This document shows, piece after piece, positions 11,936 to 22,536 of a stretch of DNA of 64,000 nucleotides (the first letter of the stretch is position 1; each line of letters opens with the position of its first letter). The stretch covers positions 68,952,472-69,016,471 of the forward strand of contig NC_060257.1 of NCBI RefSeq assembly GCF_921293095.1, written 5' to 3'. Source of the DNA: Ischnura elegans (Eukaryota; Arthropoda; Insecta; Odonata; Coenagrionidae). The notes beneath the pieces were generated by a model that did no database searches, was not told where the DNA came from, and saw only the letters and a list, made by a program, of their open reading frames with translations. Both the position numbers and the translations under genes were made by a program.

Positions 11936-12987
11936 CTAGTTTAAGGAAACAAAGTTCAAGCATACATGCTGCTCATCTATCCACCACACTTTTTTGTAGT
12001 ATCTTTTTGCCTAACAGGTTAAAATTCCTTGTGGTTTTTTAAAACTATTATTGATTCTGGAATCTTCCGATTAAAAACAATTGTGATTGGCAAAACTTTA
12101 AAATTCCAAGGCAAATGCACTCGGTAATGTGCCCAAGTTTATCTAAATTCACTGAAAATTAGTCTTAAAATACATCGTAAACTAATTAAGGATACGAAAA
12201 CAGTGTTCTTGAAAAAAAAGGTCACTCAAAAAAGGGAAGGTTCGAATCGGCTAAGCTACCAATGCACGTAAACTTTTATTTCAACGGTGAATTTTTTCTA
12301 TAAAAAATTGTACTAATTTTAAGACATCAATTCGCTCAACAACCTCCGCATTAGTTTCTTTGGTACAAACACGACGAATTGGTATTGCTTGCTCCAGCTG
12401 GCCGGGTCTTGTGACATTGATTCGCGGGCTGCTAGGTTACTGACCCCCGCTCTTGCCAGTTATGGCGTGGAATTTTCCTCCTCTTTCCTAAATTTTTAGC
12501 ATTAATAAAAAAAAGTTAGTATTATAGTCATATGAATATATTCAATTTACAATTTCATTTATCATTCTTAATTTGAACCAATCAAAAATTTCTTTATGTC
12601 ATTTTTTGTCACAACATGCTCAATCAATTCACATGATTTTAATGCTAGGAAGTAAAAAGAGGAGGTAAAAATTGCCGTCACAAGATATTTACCGAAGCAT
12701 TAAATGTTTCAATAAACATCATCCAATCGTTTTTTTTTCCACCCTGTGCCTTCTTATACAATCCGCAATGTAGGAAAGCTAATTGGATAATTTAAAGCAT
12801 TTATCCACCGTGGTACATACATTTTGTTTACTTCTTTTCTCCGTAGGTCATATTTCCCGAATTAATGTGTTTTTTTTGTAAATATTTTTGTTTGATTGTT
12901 TTTTCTTTGCCCTCTTTGGTGAAGCGAGTAAATTCAATCCTTTTTAATAAAGAAAAGTCATGAGCTTCAAACTATTTTAATATGCAA
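11936..12987. other. no gene recognised
   Basis: AT-rich DNA with no supported feature. Confidence 0.4.
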
Positions 12988-13266
12988 GACCATTAATGAA
13001 TTTATGTCATTATACTTTTATCACTTTACTCTGAGCAGTGAATTAGAATATTTTTTTCTTTTTTTTTTTGGAGATCCAGTTAATAAAACTGAGCTATTCC
13101 GCATCAATGTGCCCGGGTTTCGCTAAAGACCATTAATGAATTTATGTCATTATATTTTTACCACTTTACTCTGAGCAGTGAATTAGAATATTTTTTTCTT
13201 TTTTTTGTGGAGATCCAGTCAATGAAACTCTGCGATTCCGCATAAATGTGCCCGGGTTTCGTTAAA
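12988..13266. repeat. tandem dimer of a 140-bp unit
   Basis: Unit 1 (12988-13127) and unit 2 (13128-13266) are near-identical direct copies. Both start aagaccattaatgaattta, contain 'actctgagcagtgaattag' and end 'gtgcccgggtttcg.taaa'. Differences are a few substitutions and the length of a T run. A recent local duplication or the edge of a satellite. Confidence 0.85.
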
Positions 13267-14135
13267 GCGTAGCATCATCAGTCACTTTTGCATCATTCCG
13301 GTGTATTAACCCACTTGGAATGGCACTGACGATAAATGCCAAAGGTATTTGAATAAAATGTTATACCTTCGAGAAAAAAAATCTACTATGTCATTTTTGG
13401 TACATCAATATGCTGTTTTTTATTTTACTTTCATCATATTAATTTTTAATATTTATCATTAGTCCTTATTTTATATTTAAGAGTTTAGTTGCTGCATGGT
13501 TATTAATATGAACAGGCAACTACCTCAAAGCCAAGATACCGCTGTACTAAGATCAAGGGGAGGAGATTTGATTGCTGTTGCCACTTCGATTGCATTTTAA
13601 TTGGTTTTCAAATATGTCCGCGGCGCGTTGATGAGTATACAATTCGATCCATTTTCTTCCAATATTTTGCATTACTATGTTTTCAATTGCGAGGAATAGC
13701 ATTAAAAACGTATGAATTTGTTATAAAGCATCATCATGTATATAAATTCCGATTAACACCCCTAATTGTACCTTATTTCCCCGTGAAACTCGGATCATTT
13801 TGTTCGTCAGCGACGGGAGTGGCGACTTGCGCAAACCCATTTAATTGCGCGGTGGTGACAACAAATTTAGAGGCCGAATCTAAGATCCTCTTTTGTAATA
13901 TTAGTGACTAATGGAATTACCCATTCACTGCATTTTGTATCTTTTATGATACGCTACATTTATTACCGGTTATTTCCGAAGGGCACAGTTCTTTCTCTCT
14001 AACGCATAGTGTATCAGGTATGATACACTATTTCGCTATAATTTATGGTTCTCGAAGCAATCAGTAGGTGCCAAAGGCTTCAAATAATCAGGTTCAGATA
14101 TAATAATTATCAATAATTGCTTAATTAATAATTAT
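13267..14135. other. no gene recognised
   Basis: AT-rich. The phrase 'gacttgcgcaaacccatt' at about 13824-13841 also occurs within the SINE at 14263-14520, so a fragment of that SINE may lie at 13820-13870. No coding exon seen. Confidence 0.35.
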
Positions 14136-14159
14136 TTTATTATTATTATTATTATTATT
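14136..14159. repeat. (TTA)n microsatellite
   Basis: Eight TTA units inside a longer A/T-only stretch. Confidence 0.85.
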
Positions 14160-14262
14160 GTATTATTTTTATTAATAGCTTTTTTAAATAATTATCAGCT
14201 TCTAATTATGTTTAAGGAAGTCAGCTTCCCGCATGAAAAACGAGTAAAGAGGATTTCCCCGG

Positions 14263-14520
14263 GTGATATTATTTAATTTGTTTATTTTTATTTCATTTAT
14301 CTTAATTACCCCCGAAAACAGCTCAACGAGGTCTTTACATCGGGAGTTTATAAACAATCAAAAACGTACGAGCACATACACCTATGTCCTGGAAGGGTCA
14401 ACCTATGCAGGGGGGTCTCGAACCCGGGACCTTCGACTTGCGCAAACCCATTCATTCGGTATTCGTAATGTAAATTCGTAATTCGGTATGGTAGGCGCGG
14501 ACCTTCCGCCACCGAGGCCG
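14263..14520 (-). mobile_element. tRNA-derived SINE, family B, copy 1
   Basis: On the minus strand a polymerase III B box, ggttcgagacc, lies at 14414-14424. The downstream body ('cctgcataggttgaccctt', 'gtgctcgtacg', 'cccgatgtaaa') is shared with the copy at 20069-20255. The upstream tRNA-like head is degraded, with 'cattcggtattcgtaat' short duplications. Non-coding; the overlapping open frames are shadows. Confidence 0.6.
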
Positions 14521-14924
14521 ATGTTGATAAATGTAATTAGTAAAGTTACGGGTGCCAATGAGAAGTTTTCAACGAGTATGTGTATCATCACATATTCATT
14601 TAATGTAAAAGTTGTCTATAACATCTGTTGCCTATTTAATACATCAGATGTGTTAGATATCATATTAAAGTCACTAAATTAAATTATAATCACATAAGGT
14701 ATCATATGTGATACATATTAAAAATATTCCTTAAAAATCAAGAAATAGCAGAAAAAGTTGTTTATAGCAATTAATTGAAGCGTATATGGATGTTTTTTAT
14801 AACGAAAAATATTTTTTGACACGTTTTCAGAAATTCATCCTGTTAAGGTCGGATTAGGGGCGGCGAGCATGAGGTTGGTGGAGGGGGGGGGGGCGCATTT
14901 TCTGTCGCTTATCAGTCCCTTGTC
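14521..14924. other. no gene recognised
   Basis: AT-rich, with one run of G near 14881. Nothing else seen. Confidence 0.4.
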
Positions 14925-15075
14925 ATTCATCGACCCCACAAGTTTGGGTCGATGGCTACCTTCCCACCGTCTCTGATTTTTAATTGGCACCGTCATAACC
15001 GCATCGCATCGGTCACGCGGAAGGATTTTTTTTCCGATTTTGTAAAGGAATTTATAACAAATGATGACTTAATTG
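14925..15075. repeat. uncharacterised dispersed repeat R3, copy 1
   Basis: About 150 bp nearly identical to 16428-16575. Shared phrases are 'gggtcgatggct.ccttccca', 'tctctgatttttaattggca', 'ccgtcataaccg', 'atcggtcacgcggaaggatt' and 'atgacttaattg'. Non-coding, same orientation. Confidence 0.75.
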
Positions 15076-15240
15076 TGGAAGTGGAGAAGGGGTTAGCACG
15101 TGGGGAATAGATTTTCATGGACTAACAAGGGAAGTCCCTCAAAAGTCACCATCAGATATAGTTCAAATTTTGGCTAGGTGATAACAAACGGATACTCATG
15201 ACGTGTAGTTTTTGTTTCGTAGCACAACAATAGACCCGTA

Positions 15241-15320
15241 AGGTTGTTTTACACGGGGAGTATCATTTCCCAATTTGACGTTTGCACGAAGGCGCGATCG
15301 GAATTGCGTCGTGTCGCTCA
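15241..15320 (+). repeat. fragment of the 'ccgttttacacgg' repeat
   Basis: Begins aaggttgttttacacgggg and continues ttgacgtttgcacgaaggcg...attgcgtcgtgt. It matches the start of both units of the array at 17823-18286. Truncated single fragment. Confidence 0.6.
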
Positions 15321-15589
15321 AAAATCGCACACTCGAGATTTCTTAGATTTTTTTTTGATTTCTGGCCAGCTATAAAAATTAAACAAATTATTTTGAAAAA
15401 AATAAACTTCAATTTTAAATGCCCTGGACATTCGAAAATGGGGCCGTCCCTTGCCCTTCTTCCCTTCCACCTCTCCTAAGATTATTTTCATCAGGCCATC
15501 ATGTCTACTAATGTGGCCAAATTAGTTGTCGCGTCTTCTCCTTAAGGTATTTTGAATAACTCTCTTTTCTCCCACTCTTCTTATTGTTA

Positions 15590-15722
15590 GTACTCCTCAT
15601 TACAATTACTCGGTCGATCCATTTTATCTTCATCATTCGTCGGTGGTATCACATTTCGAATGCTTCCACTCTTTACTTCTCTGCTGCCGTCAATGTCCAA
15701 GCCTCACTTTCATAATATAGAA
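15590..15722 (-). pseudogene. non-LTR retrotransposon fragment, post-RT region
   Basis: On the minus strand the frame reads ESEAWTLTAAEK, stop, RVEAFEM, stop, YHRRMMKIKWIDRV. This is the same region of the LINE lineage seen at 6735-6960. At least two in-frame stops; surrounding sequence is decayed. Confidence 0.65.
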
Positions 15723-15961
15723 ACATGATCCATATGTATCGTCTGATGAATCGTTATCGTACTTCCATGCACAAGATCTCTAATTGCTATAAAGCATGCA
15801 GCCTTTTCCCTTCCTTTCCTTTGGGGAGAATTTTAGCGATGAAACTACTCTGGTTTTGGTTTTCCACAAGATGCTTGGAAAATTGTGAGGCAACGTACTT
15901 TCCTCGTGTTCTTTTATTCGCGAGTGGAGCGATCTGCCCGACTATCCGATGTAAACACTAT

Positions 15962-16231
15962 CAGTGGCGCAGCGAGGGCCCAGAGCTCAGAGAAATTTTT
16001 AAGTAATATCTATTTTATTTTATTGGATTCTTATGGAATAGTGTGAGTATTAACAAAATATCCCTCATAAGGCCGTAAAACTCAACATTTTGAACCATTT
16101 ATCTTAATTTTTTTCTGGTGGAGGGCCCCCGCACCTACCGCTTACCCTGGCGGGTATACTACACCCCCAGGCACCCCATTATTAGTTGCGCCTGAAACCC
16201 CCCCTAGCCTTAATTCCTAGCTGCGCCCCTG
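15962..16231 (-). mobile_element. hAT-type MITE, family T, copy 1
   Basis: Starts cagtggcgcagcgaggg and ends cctagctgcgcccctg. Flanked by a perfect 8-bp target duplication, aacactat (15954-15961 and 16232-16239). Same family, opposite orientation, as 21938-22242 and 26587-26889 ('aattcctagctgcgcccctg' is the complement of the left end of those copies). Non-coding. Confidence 0.88.
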
Positions 16232-16427
16232 AACACTATCACCATCCTTGCAACGGAGTTAGTATTATACTCCGCTTTGTTCATTTCATTCGACTTTGTC
16301 TTGTCATTTAAAAGCGTATGAGCTGTATCTGGCAAGTTTTTTTTTATTTTAGTGGGTTAAAACTAATCAAAGCCGTGGCGAGACTGACCCGCTCACTACG
16401 GCCTTGAAAAAGAGGAAGAATACGTCA

Positions 16428-16575
16428 GTGGACCCAACGAGATAGGGTCGATGGCTGCCTTCCCAGCCTCTCTGATTTTTAATTGGCACCGTCATAACCG
16501 TATCGTATCGGTCACGCGGAAGGATTTTTTTTCGACTTTATGAAGGAGTTAATTTCAAATCATGACTTAATTGAA
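16428..16575. repeat. uncharacterised dispersed repeat R3, copy 2
   Basis: Second copy of the 14925-15075 repeat, direct orientation, 1.5 kb away. Confidence 0.75.
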
Positions 16576-16682
16576 TGTAAAGGGATCATGTGATGTTTGA
16601 ATAATGGCTCAAGTTATGCAACGGCTGGAAATGGTAAGAGAAAACTAATAAACTTATCACTCGGCCTGTGATCCAACCCGAG

Positions 16683-16835
16683 TATTGGTTTGGGTAGGTG
16701 AGGGTAGAGCTCACCCTTAATTAATCCATAGGTGTGTGAATTTCATCCATTCAATAGGTAGTTGGAGCTGTTCCTTTCCCTGGGCCACCTCGCACTTACA
16801 AAGGATTTTTGCTTGTGATTGTCTAAAGGCTTCCA
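16683..16835 (-). mobile_element. tRNA-derived SINE, family A, body fragment
   Basis: Minus-strand match to the body of the SINE at 36536-36780. Shared phrases on this strand are 'gggtaggtgagggtagagctca', 'gttcctttccctgggccacct' and 'aaaggctt'. The tRNA-like head is not preserved. Confidence 0.55.
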
Positions 16836-16936
16836 GTAGGTCAGATGAACGTATAGAAATGTTAATTATTTTGAATCAGAAAACAATGAAATTGATCGCC
16901 GATATCCCTGATTTTTCCAATACTCCCTCCCTCACT

Positions 16937-17071
16937 GCCCCAGATGGCACAGAATCCTCCGTATCTAATTCGTATGCAGATAGTATCCATTGACGAAAAG
17001 CGACGAAGCGGTAGTCAATGGATAGTATCTGCATACGAATTAGATACGGAGGATTCTGTGCTATCTGGGGC
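16937..17071. repeat. 58-bp near-perfect inverted repeat
   Basis: Arms 16937-16994 and 17014-17071 are inverted copies with one mismatch, separated by a 19-bp spacer. They read gccccagatggcacagaatc at the outer end and ccattgac at the inner end. The open frames across it (16736-17201) are products of the palindrome, not genes. Confidence 0.9.
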
Positions 17072-17822
17072 CTACCTTTTTCCCCGGAAAATAGTATTAT
17101 TTCAAATAATATCAACTTCTTTAGTTAAACATCATAGTATCATGGCCAAGGGTATCAAGTTTGCTTCATTACGCGGAAGTGAGCATCAGAATTTCGCATA
17201 GTGATATTGACGGTACCTCATGGCGGTAGTTATAAATGTTTTTGCTGAAATTTCTTCAACGGCTCTGATTTAATCGATTCAATAAATCACTAAAAAGTAT
17301 CAAATAATCACCAAAAAGTAGAAAAAAGAAATACCTAAAATAAAAAACATTTTTTTAAACACCCTTTTCCCAAAAGCAGTATGAAGTGCGCTAAAAAGTC
17401 GAAAATAACCTTTTTTATCTTTCTTTATTTTGCCGATTTGGAGGGAGACAGGTCCCTGTTGTATCTGAATTATGCCCAGCCTTATTGAGCTTATAACTTA
17501 ATAATCTGTAGAAAACAAAGCATCATATGTGTAGCTGTTAATTCGTTCACGATCGGACAAGAGACGCGCTTCTTTGCTCCGTGATTAAATCTGTGAATCG
17601 CCCGTGACGGAGATGCCGTGCCTGTGTACTGTTATGCGAGATGATTGTTAGCTCATTTGAGTGCTCCGTTTGATTGTGTTTACGTTCTCTATGGCCGATT
17701 CCACCGGTGAACCCAGACGCCGAATATCTGCCGTCGACGGAACAAGTTCAGTTCCAATAGAGTGCTTTATGGTCAACCGTTTCCCGAACTGACCGACGCG
17801 TCGCGACGGCGCCCTAGCTCTT
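17072..17822. other. no gene recognised
   Basis: AT-rich up to about 17570, then more balanced. The minus-strand frame at 17648-17995 (115 codons) runs into the repeat array that follows and has no protein signature. Confidence 0.4.
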
Positions 17823-18286
17823 AAGGCCGTTTTACACGGCGCACGTACTTGCGCAATCTGACGTGTGTACGAAGGCGCAGTCAAAATTTCGTCATGGAGA
17901 GCGATGAATTGCTGGAACACATGCGAGAATGCGTGGACGAGATATGGTAAAATAGCCTCTGTTCTAATTTCGTTCATGCATTCGCGCAATTCCACGCCAT
18001 TTTAGGCCGTTTTACACGGTACACGAAATTGCGCAATCTGACGTACGTGCGAAGGCGCAATCAAATTTGCGTCGTGTAAAGCGGTGAATTGCTAGAACGA
18101 ATGCGTGGATGTGAGACGGCAAAATAGCCCCTGCTCTAATTTCGTTCATGCATTCCCGCAATTCCACGCCATTTTAGAAATAAATGCAGCTCTAACCTGC
18201 GCAATTCCGTGTCCCGTGTAAAACGGCCTTTGAAGTTAATGCATTCCTAACCTGCGCAATTCCGCGCCCCGTGTGAAACGGTCTTT
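17823..18286. repeat. compound 'ccgttttacacgg' repeat: two direct units closed by inverted ends
   Basis: Unit 1 (17823-18001) and unit 2 (18002-18180) are direct copies of about 180 bp. Each starts ggccgttttacacgg, followed by 'ttgcgcaatctgacgt', 'cgaaggcgca.tcaaa' and ending 'gcaattccacgccatttta'. Inverted termini (ccgtgtaaaacggccttt ending 18231; a second at 18286) follow, each after 'cctaacctgcgcaattcc' or similar. This looks like a nested or tandem MITE with inverted ends. Non-coding. Confidence 0.75.
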
Positions 18287-18372
18287 AAACCAAGTGGACT
18301 ACATAGAGGCCTGAGGAGGTCCTGTAGAAGGGAATCGGGGCCCTCGGCTAAGGCGTTATAATGGGGCCCTCC

Positions 18373-18713
18373 CAGTGGCGGATACATATATGGGGAGCGC
18401 GCGCCCCTCCCCCCTTGCGAGACTACCCGCATTGCCGAACATTGCAGAACCACATTGGTAACTTTTTAACCACAATGGTAACTCATTAGATAGCATTGTT
18501 TTGAACATGTGTATGACCAGTTTGAATGAAACTATCTTAAATTATGCATTTGTCTTGATTATTTTTCATTACGATTATAGCCTTACCTCAAGCTATAGCT
18601 TGAGGTAGTGTACTATATAGAGAGTACTATATAGTACTAAAGAGCTATAGCTATAGCTCAAAATATCGTTTGCGCCCCCCCCCCCCTTAAGTTTTTTTCT
18701 GTATCCGTTACTG
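18373..18713 (+). mobile_element. hAT-type MITE, family V, copy 1
   Basis: Begins cagtggcggataca and ends tgtatccgttactg, inverted complements with one mismatch. Flanked by ggccctcc (18365-18372) and ggccatcc (18714-18721), an 8-bp duplication with one difference. C/G runs near both ends. The interior contains a cluster of small palindromes at 18590-18655 (ctcaagctatagcttgag, then repeated agctatag). A related copy lies at 25251-25505. Confidence 0.85.
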
Positions 18714-20068
18714 GGCCATCCTTACCGAGGGATTTGTGGGTCCGGAATTTTAGGAAATTCGCATTACCCGGAAATGGATTTTGACGCTAGAAACGCTCTA
18801 GAAAACTATAGAAGTTAATAGAAAATAGCAATTTCGTCAGAAAAGTAACGCGAAAAGTGAGAAATTCACAGCTTATGTAGTTAAATCATGTATTAATGCT
18901 CTACCATTTATTTATTGAATTTGTTTCTTGGAAAACTGAATTCTAAAAAATCTCTGAAATAACCTTTTCGAATAACCCTTCATCAGGTTCTCATTAGAAA
19001 AGCATCAGGTTCTCTATTATCTTCGGACAACTTTATTTAATTTATTTTTCATACATTCTTTCAGTACGTTGTAAATAAAGCAACCGAAGAAAACGTATTA
19101 TTTTCTCATCACTCAATTCTCCTATTGGCTAATTTTTTCCCGCCTACATATTTTTCTCTTTCATATCTTTCTTTAGATACCTATTCCATATATTTTGTTT
19201 AATAAAATGAATAACCTTTTATATTTAAATATTTACGAATAGTAATTATTATATATTGGAGTAAAATATGATTACCATAGCTTCGTGATTCGATCATCAT
19301 ACGAATTCAGACTAGATACCTTTCCATGTTTTGTAATGCTGCGTTGCACAATTTTTGCAACTCACTTTGGGGAGTGGAGGGTGGGTCCCATATCCCTCCT
19401 TTATGTAAGCCAATTTGAGGGTTTTTTACATTTTGTTTAGTTGTCGAATATATACAGGAGAGGATTAGCGGCCTAACACCCCCTCCCATTGTCCCTATAT
19501 ATTGGATCCACGGCTGATCATAATTCACTTATAATAAATGGACTAGATATTAAATACATCTATATGAAGAATTTCTCTTATGCTCTCTCAGCAAAGTAAG
19601 TATTTACAGGTATTTTTTTCATTTGAATATTCCGTAATAAAATATTTCCTGTCTGTTTGGTGCGTCAAAGGCTTTAGAAGCTGAAAATCAGGGTATTAAT
19701 ATCACAGACGTACTGTATATTTCAGTCAAACTATCAAACATAACGCTACCTGCCTACTCTTCTATGCTGAATATTTTGGCTGCAGTCCCTCCGATCCTAC
19801 CCTTTCCCTGTGTTCTAGCCACCAACTCACAGCCAATGTTGTGCTATAATATATTCTTCATCACTATGTTCCAAGACAAATGTGAAATTTAGGTTATGCT
19901 ATCTTCATTGAATTCAAATGGATCAATTCTGGCTTATCATTGCAATCATCTTTGAATCGAGTTTCTATGCTGGATATTAATGAAGTTAGTTAGCATGATT
20001 TAGGCTTTCACCATGGTGCTTCAAAACACTTTTGCTCAAATTTCATAGCTATTATTTAATTTATTTTT
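18714..20068. other. no gene recognised
   Basis: AT-rich. Near 19340-19510 there is a C/G-rich patch with 'ccctcctttatgtaa' and 'acaccccctcccattg' that may be another decayed MITE, but no ends were found. Confidence 0.35.
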
Positions 20069-20255
20069 TTGAATGTTATTCTCAAACCACCAAATACAGC
20101 TAATATTGGCCATTTTACATCGGGGTATTCAACAAATTTAACTAGTACACGAACAACCATGCCTTGGACAGGGGAAGCCTATCCAGGCATGACTCGAACC
20201 CGTGACCTCTTGTTTGGTGGGCGAGGACGCTACCCTGCCACGACCGAGGCCCGCA
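20069..20255 (-). mobile_element. tRNA-derived SINE, family B, copy 2
   Basis: On the minus strand the tRNA-like head is well preserved: A-box-like tggcagggtagcg (plus strand 20228-20240) and B box ggttcgagtc (20191-20200), with a head starting gggcctcggtcg at about 20252. The body continues with 'gcttcccctgtccaaggcat' and 'ttgaataccccgatgtaaaa', as in 14263-14520. Polymerase III promoter boxes and body together support a SINE. Confidence 0.75.
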
Positions 20256-21524
20256 ACAGATCAGACCTATAATATTGATTCAATAATCAATTAATGAATT
20301 ATGATAAAGCAAATTCCTCAAAAAACATTTGAGCTATTAATTCATTAATACACCTCCATGCCTTTTGCAGAAGAGCTATAATTTTTTCATTAAATTAATC
20401 TTTGTATCTTGTCTTTGGGTTTGTTGAGTATAAAAAGTGAGAGACCAGTGAATCAGAAAGGGCTCCAGCATGGAAGAGAAACTTTCAAATACAGTAAAAG
20501 TTTTGAATACTGATCCACTGATGTATTTTCTTTTCTGTAAATAAATTGTATGGAGTCAGTTGCAAAAGAAAACATGGGGAACACTAAACTTTGAAGAATC
20601 ATTGCTTAAAGGAGAGAATAATTTTACTTTTTATTCAGCCTATAGCATTTTTCTGGACCAAAGGGGTTAAGAATTGGATTGATCAGGTCTTGTATGTACC
20701 TGCAGAGGTAGATTAAGGGGTATAGGGTAAACGAGGAGACCCCTCCCTACCTATCTAATATCTGGAAAATTTGAAAAATGGCAATCTTTAAGATGACTGT
20801 CCAATAAAAATGCTTTTTCCACCAGCTTAAAAACAATGTTTAAAAAAGCCTCTTGTCTATCCATATCAGACCTATTATCGATCCAAAAATCGATTAATGA
20901 ATTATAATAAAGCAAAGTCCTCGGAAAACATTTGAGCCATTTGAATAGGTATCACTATTCTAAACTTGTATTTACCTAACTTGGAAGAACGAAAAGCTGC
21001 CATTTTTAATGCTGATATTTTTCTATTTTAGGCTCTCACAAGCTTTTGTTGACTCTGTGTTGACCGTTTTGATCACTGCATATTATTTTCCTTTAAAGGT
21101 TGGTGTTAAGTATCAATAAAAAATGACAGATACAATATTTGATCAGAGTGTGCCCTCCTGATGTATGTGACCCCCAAAATCTTTCAATTATTATTATTAG
21201 AGTACCTTTTCTACCAGCAGGTTTTCACAGAGCATACGAGAATCACTGAGGCTGTAGGCCGTCTCCACTTCCACCTTGGACTTCCCTCTTCACATGACAG
21301 TATGAATCACAGTTTGGCCCACTTCCTTTCATGCTGTCTTCAAATCCTATTTTCTTCTTCCCCTCCCCATCATCCCAGCATTATTCCAGTATGATGTTTA
21401 GTATCCTCTCCCTGCTTAGTACCAGCTCAATCCAAACCCTCTGTCTTTTCCGTATCTCTTCTTATATCTTCCTCTCCTCAACCACCATGACTAGTGTGCC
21501 ATCATTCTTCATCCTATCCCTCCA
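20256..21524. other. no gene recognised
   Basis: A phrase near 20274-20330 ('attgattcaataatcaattaatgaattatgataaagcaaa') recurs with changes near 20878-20925, a decayed local repeat. The open frames at 21161-21594 are low-complexity CT-rich sequence. Confidence 0.35.
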
Positions 21525-21785
21525 CAGTGACGTAGGCAGGAATTTTTATTCCGGGGGGCAGGGAGGGTTCAAAACCATGGGAGAAAATTTTTAAAAACAG
21601 GGTACTAAGTAGACGGTTTTGAGCTAGTGTGAACACTTTCCATAATTGAAAAAAAACTTCATTTGTTAAAGAAATATTTTGTAAATTCATGATTTTTCAA
21701 TATTTTGTTTCCTTTTATGAAGGAAAACAATTGTGTTTTTATATTTACTTGTACCCCTGCCCCACCCCCCCTGGCTACACCACTG
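21525..21785 (-). mobile_element. hAT-type MITE, family P, copy 1
   Basis: Starts cagtgacgtaggcagg and ends cctggctacaccactg. Flanked by tccctcca (21517-21524) and tccatcca (21786-21793). In reverse it matches 28104-28361 and 61865-62071: 'cagggtactaagtag' here is the complement of 'ctacttagtaccctg' there. Non-coding. Confidence 0.85.
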
Positions 21786-21937
21786 TCCATCCACATTACC
21801 CTCCCAACCTTCTTCACTCCCACGTTTTGAACACTCCTAGTCTCTTCTCGTCTTCCCTCCTCAATGCCATCCTTCCCACGAGTTTCTAAAATTTTAGGGA
21901 AGGCTGGGAGAAAAAGGTGTTTTGAACTAGTGTATAG

Positions 21938-22242
21938 CAGGCAGACAGCTAGGAATTAAGGCTAGGTAGGGTTTTTTGGTGCAGCTAATACTGGGGGGTC
22001 TGGGAGATAAGTAATACCCACCAGCATTAGCAGGAGGTGCAGATGCCCTCCCCCAGAAATTTTTTAAAATAAATGGTGCAAAATGGTGAATTTTATGGCT
22101 TCCTGAGGGGTATTTTATTAATCCCTCTACTATTCCATAAGTAATATTTATCCAATTAAGTAAAATGGATTAAATTAAAAAATTTCTCTGGGCTCTGGAG
22201 GGGTTTTATCCCCCAAACCCTCCCCCCCTCATTACACCTCTG
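21938..22242 (+). mobile_element. hAT-type MITE, family T, copy 2
   Basis: Begins caggcagacagctaggaatt and ends ccctcattacacctctg. Flanked by gtgtatag (21930-21937) and gtgtatgg (22243-22250). Interior 'ggcttcctgaggggtatttta' and 'aatggattaaatt' match the 26587-26889 copy. Non-coding. Confidence 0.85.
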
Positions 22243-22369
22243 GTGTATGGATCTATGAGGAAGGGTCTTGACCAGAAGATCTCACAAAAACAGTTCTAAT
22301 TACACCACTGAAAAAGAAGGAAGCTGTAAAATGCAGAGTCTATACGACTTTTAGCCTACTATCTCATAC

Positions 22370-22486
22370 GACCAGGATGTGTGCTCTTGCTTCATGGATT
22401 TAGAGAAAGAATTTGATAGAGTGGACTGGATGAAGTTTATTTTCATTCTTAAGAAAATATGCGTACACTGGAGAGGAGAGGTTTAG
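22370..22486 (+). pseudogene. non-LTR reverse transcriptase palm fragment
   Basis: A 38-codon open stretch reads DQDVCSCFMDLEKEFDRVDW followed by MKFIFILKKICVHW and a stop at 22484-22486. CFMDLEKEFDRVDW matches the reverse-transcriptase motif with the first catalytic Asp (usual form YIDFxKAFDxVxW). Only this scrap remains; it lies 50 bp upstream of the TIR element at 22537. Confidence 0.7.
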
Positions 22487-22536
22487 CAAATTTCATAATT
22501 TTTTTAAAATTTTAAAATCATGGGTAGGGTGGCCAT

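Noticed and set aside
17648..17995. 115-codon minus-strand frame
   Set aside because: Overlaps the 'ccgttttacacgg' array and has no signature.
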